DNA of 64,000 nt from Artemisia argyi (Eukaryota > Streptophyta > Magnoliopsida > Asterales > Asteraceae), in the NCBI GenBank assembly GCA_030686995.1, contig CM060693.1, positions 113,593,728 to 113,657,727 on the forward strand. The letters run 5' to 3'. The notes beneath the pieces were generated by a model. The model did not search any database. It was not told where the DNA came from and saw only the letters and a list, made by a program, of their open reading frames with translations. Position 1 is the first letter of the stretch. The number at the start of each line of letters is the position of its first letter. The position numbers and the translations under genes were made by a program. This document shows, in pieces, positions 56,140-64,000 of this stretch.

Positions 56140-58409
56140 TCAGGTGCAACCGCTATCAACAATCCAGAGAACGATCTGAACTACCTGCATCACAAATAGA
56201 CGACAAAGATGGAACAGAAGTAAGGGTGGAACCCGAAGAAATGGTGGGTTCCTGTTGGTTAGAAACACAAGTATGCAACAGTTTAGGAATCCATTTAAAA
56301 TTTGGTTTGTATTGTAACCAACGTTGCCAGTTCCAACTAGTTTTTGCTTTGTTTTTGGTAAATGCACTAGCTTTTGGCGTGTTCCTAGATTTGTTGATTT
56401 CTGCTCTTGGTTTGACTACAACATCATTTGAAATGGTAGTTGGCTTTTTTCCTAAGGTAGACTTAGAGGCATTAGTGGGCCTAGAAGGAAAGCGTGATCT
56501 ACATTTCTTGTGACGATGTAAGAGATTATTAGCTACACATTTAGTATGATCACCAGATAACACACTTTGACGACAAAACACACAAGATGCATTAATATTT
56601 AAAGGTTTAGCATTCATTACATTAAGATTTTGATTAGAATTTGCCAGATTAGAATCTAAATCAGATGCAACATGAGGTTTATTCAAGTTCCTAAGGTGAG
56701 CTTCTACTTCTTGCACATCTAGTGTTCCTCTTCTGCGTTGCCAGAGCCTAGTCTTTTTAGTCTTCTTAATGCTTTTTGGCTTTAGGCTGCTAACGCTCTT
56801 AGGGGAAACTAGTCCTGTAGAAGTGGAAGAGCTAACATTAGAACTCTTAGCATGATTACCCTTATCTGTTTTCTGTATTTGAAACATTCCTGGTGCTATC
56901 ACTGTGGTGTCAACAAACTTTCCTTTTTGAAGTAAACCATTGCAATAACGAATGTCATCGCGGTTTTGTTGCCGTTCGATGTTTTCAATTTTTAACTCCG
57001 CAATTTCTTTTTCATATTGAAGACATTTATTTTGGAGAAAAACATTGTCTTTGCAAAGTTGACAACTTTTTAAAACATTTTGAATTTGTAGCTGCAATTC
57101 TGTTTCAAGACTTTGAGCTTGACACCATTCAAGCCTTTGTTTGAGTTGAAAATTTTCGTTTGAAAGTTTGTTTTTCACATCATCACTGTTTTGACGCAAC
57201 GTTTCATATTTATGTTTCAATGTCTCAGTTTCCTTATTCAGCAAATCAATATCAGCACAGTAATTTTCAAACACCGCAGCATTACTGGAATAATATAGAT
57301 CATTCATAGTGAGAGAGTAAATATCAGTTGTGAGGATTTGTTCCAAGAGTCGATCAGAATCCGTTTTCAAAAATCGATTTTTGCGTTGTTGAACCAAAAT
57401 TGCATTTTCATTTAGAGCGAAAATGTTTTGCATTTCTTTAACTTCTTTTTGGAGTTCCTGTTCCCAACGAGTAGCACAATGACGCAAATTTTGAACTAAA
57501 GGCAGAAATTGTTTTTGAAAATGTCTAGCTTTTCGCGCTCGTAAGCTGATTGAAAAGTAGCAATTTTTATTTCCGAATGATGTTCAATTACGTTTTCCAA
57601 GTTTTCGATGCCTTTCATGAATGTTTTAAAATAGTCTAAAACTCGACAACGTGTTGGTAAAGGTGTCACAGTACTAGAAGATGGTAATGGACCATTTACT
57701 CGTGCCACGGGTTTGACAGGAGCCCCATTGGAAGATGAAACATAAGACTCAGTAACATACCATGATTTCTCAGGTATTTCTCTTGATGTAACAAAAGATT
57801 TTGAAATGTGAGGAACTTTTTTAGTAATCATATGGTTTGCAATATTCAACTTGACTCATTTTTTATCGACTCTTTTCTTCAAGTTTGTATTCTTCCTCAG
57901 TATTATATACAATAACACGCACAACATTATTATCCATCAATTGGTCCATACTATAGAGCTTAGGAATTGTTTTGAATGCAGTGTGAAGAAAAGTGGATCT
58001 GTAATCGTCAATGGCAAAACCTTTATCGAGTCTTGGTTTTAAAGTAAACTTTTGAATTGTCGTTACAGATTCTCCATGTTTATAAACTATATTTTGAAAT
58101 GCTTTTATTTGACGTTCGAGAGTGATATTTTCTTCAATTAAAGAATTTTCTTTTTCTCGTTTTTGCATTTTATGTTCATAAAATTCCTGTTTGCAAGTTG
58201 ACACCACTGTTTGTGTTTTTGAAAGTTCCTTTTGAAGTTGTACAACTTGTTTTTCAAGATCATGTTTTTCATTTTCCAGTTTGGAAACCAATTTACCGTT
58301 TGACTCAATTATGTCATACATTTGCTTTTGAAGATTTTGTTCTTTAACATTCAATGTCCTTTTTCAAAACTGCATTAGTTTCTTTCAAAACTTTATTTTG
58401 CTCGTCCAT
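56140..58409 (-). pseudogene. Copia coiled-coil region and aspartic protease
   Basis: An ATG at 58409, in the gag frame seven codons past the gag stop, opens a long coiled-coil region (heptad-like KLENEKHDLEKQVVQLQKEL near 58280). It is broken by frameshifts near 58350 and 57860 and between 57495 and 57487. A basic, Ser/Lys-rich segment follows (about 56840-56720). The protease active-site motif WIVDSGCT sits at about 56165-56143, in a different frame from the preceding ORF, and is followed at once by TGA (56140-56142). Copia proteases cut the polyprotein; the long coiled coil before it is unusual and may join gag functionally. Confidence 0.85.
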
Positions 58410-58427
58410 TATGTGAGTACTAAGAAG

Positions 58428-60443
58428 TTATTCTTGAAGTTGTTTGGCCATGACAATATAGTCAGGATCTAGATCAGAGGAACGTTCATGTTGTTCAACA
58501 TGATCATGTTTGTCTTGCTCAATAGGATCATCAAATGAAACGACAGTGTCATCATCAAATATAACAACTGTGTCTAATTGTTCATCCTCTTGAGAAGATA
58601 AAAATGATTCAGATGGAACAACTTGTGTCGTATCTGATTCAGAGGCAGAGGGTGATGCATTTAATTCTATGGAGCATGTGGTTAGGTCATGTACCTGAGA
58701 CAAACCAGCAGTGTTGAACACTGGGCCTGAATCATTCAACTGATGTTCCTGCATGTTGGCCATAAGCATCACAGCTGCATTGGCTTCAAGATCTTCCGTA
58801 TCATCATCGTTGTAAGCATTAGCGAAGAAACTGTTCTCTTGTTCATTGAAAGTTCTTTCTTTTTCATCTTTGAGAGCCATTAGTAATGCCTGCTTGTGAA
58901 ACTGACTGCCGCGGGTTCTTGGTTTTGGACATGCTGTTGCAATATGACCTTTTTCGTTGCAGTTGTAGCACCATATCGCATTCCCGGATTCTGTATCGCC
59001 ATTTGCCACATTGTCATTTCTTCTCTGAGGAGCACCTGAATTGTTTCTGAATCCCCCATTGTTGTTGAATCTTTGTCCATACCCAGAACGTCCAGTATTA
59101 TGGTTCTGAATCTCAACCCGACCATCTTGAATGACAGCTTGATTCCTTATATTTGATGAAGAACGAAGATGGTTGTTGGTCTTGTTTGAGAATTTGCTGA
59201 AAGCACGAGCGATAAGAGCAAGTCCTTGGTTCAACGTATTGACGTCTTCAACATCATCATCTATCTGATTTGTGTAGTACATGCTGTCATGGTTGTCATA
59301 TGGAGCAAGTTGAGGAGAAGCCTGTTGCGAGGATGATTCATATGGGACCATTTTGTGTGAGGTTGCAGGTTGCGGGTGACTGAAGTAATTCTGGTCCTGA
59401 ACATAAGCATGATTAGACATCGGATGATGTGCAGCATGAGATTGAGCAACGAGTGCTAGGGGATTAGAGGTAGTTGGTGGTGTATATCCTCCTCGTGCGG
59501 CTCTATCTTTTTCAACTTCAGATTCATAGTGCTTGAGATAGTCATACAACAAACCATATGGATCTTCATGAAGATTCTTAGCTTGTCTCACAAATGTCAC
59601 ATACTTTTGCCACTCGGAACCCAGACTGCTAACAAACTTTGTATTGACAGCGATCCTTGGAAGGTGTACTGCATGTCTCTCTAAGTCGTTGACGACATTG
59701 GTGAAACGATGATAGTAAGATTCAAGTGATTCCCCTGGTTCGATCATGAAATTAGTGTATTCCAAGTAAAGTTTAGATTCCATGTCTTCTTTGTTCAGTT
59801 GTGTGCCTTCCATAAGTAGATGGACGTGTTCCCACATAGCTTTTGCAGTTGTCTGAGCATCAACACTTCTGAATATGATATTTGGTATTCCCTGAAATAT
59901 GTAAGACTTAGCATACTCATCTGCTTCACGATGAAGGTGTTGTTCAGTAGTGAGTGCAGACTCAGGAACTTGCACAGTAGTTGGAGCTACTGGAGGATCA
60001 GCAGATGGGTCACCTCCAACGTAGTTAACAGGCCACTGAAACGGTCCTTCAAGGATAACTTGTTTCATGTACTTACCATTGGGTTTCTTGAGTTCTAGAA
60101 ACCATAAGAATCGACTTGCCCACTGAATATAATTACCCGGTGTAAGCATTGGTGGAGTGTCAATAGATCCTGCTTCATGTCTGGATTGTTGAGTTGAAAT
60201 GACTTCACACATCCTGTCAAACCAGTGGGTCTGTTTTGATGGGACTTGGCCTTGTTGTTGTGACATTGGATAGGATTGTTGTATTGGAACCATCTGATGT
60301 TGTTGCATGAGAAGATGTTGTTCTGAGTAAACCGGTTGTTGATAATATTGTGGTGATTGTTGATATTGTTGTTGTTGCTGATGATACTGCTGATTCTGAT
60401 GTTGCTGAGGATGGTTAAAGTTGTAGTGCGGTGGTTGAGACAT
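58428..60443 (-). CDS. Copia gag polyprotein
   Basis: 671 codons from the ATG at 60443 to TAA at 58428-58430; upstream in-frame codons lack an ATG. The N-terminus is rich in Gln, His and Tyr. A UBN2-type Copia gag domain covers about residues 165-316 (MWEHVHLLMEGTQ, SLESYYHRFTNVVNDLERH, FVSSLGSEWQKY). A zinc knuckle CYNCNEKGHIATAC lies near residues 490-503, followed by an acidic tail. It forms the particle and binds element RNA. This is the only long intact retroelement frame in the window, though a mutated stop may separate it from pol. Confidence 0.92.
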   Translation of the reverse strand: MSQPPHYNFNHPQQHQNQQYHQQQQQYQQSPQYYQQPVYSEQHLLMQQHQMVPIQQSYPMSQQQGQVPSKQTHWFDRMCEVISTQQSRHEAGSIDTPPMLTPGNYIQWASRFLWFLELKKPNGKYMKQVILEGPFQWPVNYVGGDPSADPPVAPTTVQVPESALTTEQHLHREADEYAKSYIFQGIPNIIFRSVDAQTTAKAMWEHVHLLMEGTQLNKEDMESKLYLEYTNFMIEPGESLESYYHRFTNVVNDLERHAVHLPRIAVNTKFVSSLGSEWQKYVTFVRQAKNLHEDPYGLLYDYLKHYESEVEKDRAARGGYTPPTTSNPLALVAQSHAAHHPMSNHAYVQDQNYFSHPQPATSHKMVPYESSSQQASPQLAPYDNHDSMYYTNQIDDDVEDVNTLNQGLALIARAFSKFSNKTNNHLRSSSNIRNQAVIQDGRVEIQNHNTGRSGYGQRFNNNGGFRNNSGAPQRRNDNVANGDTESGNAIWCYNCNEKGHIATACPKPRTRGSQFHKQALLMALKDEKERTFNEQENSFFANAYNDDDTEDLEANAAVMLMANMQEHQLNDSGPVFNTAGLSQVHDLTTCSIELNASPSASESDTTQVVPSESFLSSQEDEQLDTVVIFDDDTVVSFDDPIEQDKHDHVEQHERSSDLDPDYIVMAKQLQE

Positions 60444-61261
60444 AATGAAACACTTGTGTGAAAAGATGGATCTTGTAGAAGGTATATAATTTAGCCAATT
60501 TTCGAAAACTTGTCCACTGTTTGCGAAACTTTGTAACTTAGGTGATCTCGAAAAACTTTGCACACTTGTTGAAGTTTGCAAAACTTTGTGACTTAAGTGA
60601 TTTTGAAAACTTAAATGTGAAACTTAGTGGCAGCTTGATTTTCGAAATTATTGTGAGGTTGAGTATTTTTGCGAAATTTGAGAGTTTTTGTGAAAAGTGT
60701 GATTTCAAAAATTTGGAAAGTTTCGAAAACACAAACTAAGGTAAAATGTTTCGAAATTATCCAATTTCGAAACTTATCCAAAAGTCGAAGTAATTTTCTT
60801 TCTTGTACAAGAAAGGAAATACTGAGTCCACAAAACGTAAGTCGATGGAGAGCACTTTCAAGGGATTTTGAAACTAGGTATGTGAAAGATTGCGAAATTT
60901 TGGCAGAATTTTGTTTTCTAAGAAAGTTAACCAAAGACTCGTTTTTATTTAAAGATTCTTGTACTTTTAGGTATAAAAAGATTATTTCTTTAAGAAAGTT
61001 GAAAACTTGATAAGCTTTTTCCACAAGTAAAGAAATTTCGAAAACAAGTACAAAAATCAAAGACGTGTATTTTGATAAAAGATTGGAACTTTTTGTTTGT
61101 AATGTTTTCTAACACAAGTTTGTAAGCAAATATGTGATACAAAACAAGAAACAAACAAAAAAGTTCAAAAATTTAACAAAAATAACGAAATAAAAAAGAG
61201 GTTTTGGATCGATTTCATAAGAAAACAAGAACTATACCTTCATATGGCGAATGATACCACT
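60444..61261 (-). mobile_element. Copia 5' leader with primer-binding site
   Basis: Next to the 5' LTR the minus strand reads TGGTATCATTCGCCA (about 61245-61259). Its first eight bases match the initiator-tRNA primer site and then it diverges. The leader holds many TTTCGAAA and TTGCGAAA motifs between 60495 and 61040. Frames on either strand here are low-complexity by-products. Confidence 0.75.
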
Positions 61262-61604
61262 TGTTAGGTACCCATATTGATTTCACACAAACAAGAATGA
61301 GATAGATATAAGGATGGGACGATTATGAGAATGAGAGAATAAGAATTGCAAGAGTTTCCTTAATATTTCACATAACCAACCAAGTTTACAAATGGCCTAA
61401 GCTTACTATTTATAGGGAATGAGCTAGGGCAACACACCCTCTCCTTCCTCTCATCATTTCGTAGGCTTGGAGGCCCATGGGTTACATTACTTAAGCCTAG
61501 TAAACTTAATACAAATTGTAAATGAAAGTAAATAATAACTAAGCAACCTAATATTATTACAAATGACCGAGACTTGATAAAATAGTAAAACTTTGATCCC
61601 AACA
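61262..61604 (-). repeat. 5' LTR of the large Copia element
   Basis: 343 bp, plus-strand TGTTAGGTACC to CCCAACA, followed by TAATG (61605-61609). Minus-strand TATAAATA at 61407-61414 drives the element toward lower coordinates. Confidence 0.97.
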
Positions 61605-61609
61605 TAATG

Positions 61610-64000
61610 CTTAACATCTTTGAAGAATTTCTTCTTTTGTTGGAACGACATCCCTTTACGAATGAAATTCCCCGCATGGTAATTCGCAAAGTCGGCGATC
61701 CATGGGGTACTAGGATCACTATGTGATAAACTCCCAAGTGTCTCGAGAGGAAATGTTTCGTTAATTTCCTTTTTCTCGAAATCACTTTGATGGGGATTCT
61801 CTAAACGCGAAAGGTGATCGGCAGCAAGGTTCTCAACTCCCTTTTTTGTCTCAAATTTCAACATCAAATTCTTGAAGGAGTAGAACCCACCGCATCAATC
61901 TTGGCTTAGAATCTTGCTTTGCCATTAGATACTTAAGAGCCGAATGATCCATATACACTATGCTTTTCTTTAAGAGCAAATAAGGTTGAAACTTTTCAAA
62001 AGCGTAAATGACGGCTAACATTTCTATTTCGGTAGTCGTATAATGGTATTGAGCATCGGTCATTATTTTACAAGCATAGTGTATCGGCTGAAAATATTTT
62101 GACTTGCGTTGCCCCAGAACTGCACCAATAGCATAATCGCTAGCATCGCACATTAGCTCAAAAGGCAAGTCCCAATCGGGGGCAACTAAGATAGGAGCCT
62201 CCGTTAACTTCTTTTTAAGAATATTAAATGCTTCGATGCATTCATTTGAGAAGATAAACGGAGCATCTTTTTCAAGTAAATGGGTCAGGGTCCGGGCTAT
62301 CTTTGAAAAATCTTGGATAAAACGTCGGTAAAAGCCGGCATGACCGAGAAAACTTCTAATTCCCTTAACGGTTATTGGATGAGGTAACTTACCAATCACA
62401 TCGACTTTAGCTCTATCGACCTCAATCCCGGATTTCGAAATCTTATGGCCGAGTACAATGGCCTCTTTAACCATGAAATGGCACTTCTCCCAATTTAGAA
62501 CCAAGTTGGTGTCTTCACACCATTTCAGCATTCTTTCTAAATGGGAGAGGCAAGAAGTGAAAGAATCTCCATAAACTGAGAAATCATCCATGAAAACTTC
62601 CATGGTTTTCTCAATCTATCTGAGAATATAGACATCATGCACCTCTGGAATGTGCCTGGAGCATTACATAAGCCGAAAGGCATACGTCGGTAGGCAAACG
62701 TTCCGTAAGGGCAAGTAAAAGTGGTCTTTTCCTGGTCTGGAGGGTCAATCAGAATTTGAAAATAACCATAAAAACCGTAGAGAAAACAATAGAACTCATT
62801 TCCCGCTAAACGTTCGAGCATTTGATCCATAAATGGAAGTGGGAAATGGTCCTTACGAGTCGCATCATCAAATTTTCGATAGTCAATACACACTCTCCAT
62901 CCTTTAACAAGACATGTCAGAATCAATTCATTATCTTCATTAGTCACTACGGTCATTCCACCTTTCTTCAAAACATAGTGGACCGGACTAACCCATGAGC
63001 TATCCGAGATTGGATAAATCATTCCGGCATCGAGGAGTTTGATAACTTCCTTTTTGATAACCTCATGAATTTTTGGGTTAACCCGTCGTTGTTGTTGCAC
63101 GGAAGGTTTGTAATTATCTTTAAGCAAAATCTTGTGGGTACAAAAATATGGGTCGATACCCTTGATATCGGAAATTTTCCAAGCGATGGCACTTTTCTGC
63201 TTCTTGAGCACATCTAAGAGACGGTTCTTCTCCTCATCTTTAAGTTCTTTCGAAATTATGCCGAGAAGTTTATCGGTTCCTTCTAAAAAAGAGTATTCAA
63301 GATGAGGAGGTAAATCCTTGAGCTCGGGCTCTGGAGGATTCTCAGTAGACGTCTTAACTTCTTTAACATCGGACATTTTAAGGTCTATCGGAGGGAGAGA
63401 CGGATTTGGGTCGTCATTCAACAATTTTTCAATCAAAAGAACATCTCCCTCCGGGTCGCAAACGGAATGATCAATTTCCGGTGAAATCGAATCATTAGAA
63501 AGAAAGGCCTCGATCTCTTCTAAGATGAAATCACTTCCCTCAAATGGAGTAAGGGAAGGGGAAGGATCGGAAAAATTCGGTTCAAAAGAAGGAGTGGGAT
63601 TGCCACTTGAAGCATTTTTGGTAAAACCAAGTAGCTCTTGAGAATACTCCTCCGTAACTTCATCGATAACATCAACTCGGTTCACGGAAAATTTGTCATA
63701 ATCGGAGGAGTACCTTGCGGTTTGATCCAAATTAAACGTTACGGCTTCGGTACCAACGCGTAGGGTAATTTCTTCATCGTAAACATCAATTAACGCACGG
63801 CCAGTCCTTAGGAAACCTCTCCCGAGAATGAGAGGCAACCGTGGATCGGCATCAAAATCAACAATGACAAAATCGGCGGGAAAATTAAATTTTCCCACAT
63901 TGACGAAGACATCCTCGGCTATTCCCATCGGGCGGGAAGTAGTTCGGTCGGCAAGCTCGAGGGTCATGAAAGTCGGAGTCAAATCGGGTAAAGACAACTT
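61610..64000 (-). pseudogene. Athila-like Gypsy pol: protease end, reverse transcriptase, RNase H
   Basis: Continues beyond the window. From 64000 downward: the protease C-terminal half (GIAEDVFVNVGKFNFPADFV, LPLILGRGFLRTGRALIDVY; the DTG is off the edge), an acidic linker, then reverse transcriptase (ISDSSWVSPVHYV, WRVCIDYRKFDDATRKDHFP, FGLCNAPGTFQRCM). The first catalytic Asp is replaced by Tyr (CFLYGFYGYF, codon 62777-62779). A frameshift near 62615 precedes [10 protein letters not shown], whose Asp pair is kept. RNase H follows ([33 protein letters not shown]). TGA at 61851-61853 and an extra base in the next A/G run break the frame before [13 protein letters not shown]. The text stops at the Copia insertion (61605) and resumes at 14931. 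Confidence 0.95.

Larger units (their letters stand above)
14932..61604 (-). mobile_element. Large Ty1/Copia element, itself interrupted, inserted in Athila-like pol
   Basis: LTRs at 61262-61604 (5') and 14932-15275 (3') bound the element, and TAATG is duplicated at 14927-14931 and 61605-61609. Removing the nested Gypsy element leaves about 17.5 kb, very long for Copia with 343-bp LTRs. Order on the minus strand: 5' LTR, primer site, leader, gag, coiled-coil region, protease, integrase, reverse transcriptase, RNase H, A-rich tract, second leader, extra ORF region, 3' UTR, polypurine tract, 3' LTR. I count about seven substitutions between the LTRs (roughly 2%), so insertion was recent. The order of integrase before reverse transcriptase fixes the Copia superfamily; the lineage within it is uncertain. 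Confidence 0.97.

Overview
The window is nuclear plant DNA dominated by retrotransposons. It is AT-rich and carries plant Ty1/Copia and Ty3/Gypsy LTR elements, Stowaway and hAT MITEs, a tRNA-derived SINE and a spliced R2R3-MYB gene. The large Copia element has a long ORF downstream of pol, of a kind I recall mainly from Asteraceae genomes, so a composite (chrysanthemum, Artemisia or Tanacetum type) is my best guess. That is an inference, not a proof.

Layout. (1) 1-~2000: the 3' end and LTR of a plus-strand Gypsy element, whose LTR promoter carries an array of TGACGGCGTCA palindromes. (2) ~2100-9130: the only gene-bearing stretch. It holds a Stowaway MITE, one apparently intact subgroup-21 R2R3-MYB gene (minus strand, two exons), a SINE just upstream of it, a hAT MITE, and a broken subtilase fragment. 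(3) ~9135-64000: one nest of retrotransposons. The outermost is an Athila-like Gypsy element on the minus strand (3' LTR about 9135-11783, pol at 13738-14931 and again from 61605 to the window end). Its pol is split by a Copia element on the minus strand (14932-61604, target duplication TAATG). The 3' UTR of that Copia element is split by a plus-strand, gag-only Gypsy element with about 3.4-kb LTRs (16682-45893, duplication TTTGT). That element's leader ORF is split by a minus-strand Gypsy element (20540-31823, duplication ATGTG), and its gag is split after 11 codons by a plus-strand SIRE-like Copia derivative without pol (32634-40394, duplication AATGA).

Every junction of the four complete elements can be read to the base: LTR pairs, primer-binding sites, polypurine tracts and 5-bp duplications all agree, so the insertion order is certain. 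The retroelement genes are mostly decayed by stops, frameshifts and lost catalytic residues. The most unusual content is in the 17.5-kb Copia element: an extra ORF region of about 1,350 codons after pol, preceded by a leader full of TTTCGAAA motifs like those in the gag leader. Also unusual are repeated GC-rich hairpins and multiplied polypurine tracts in the pol-less Copia derivative.
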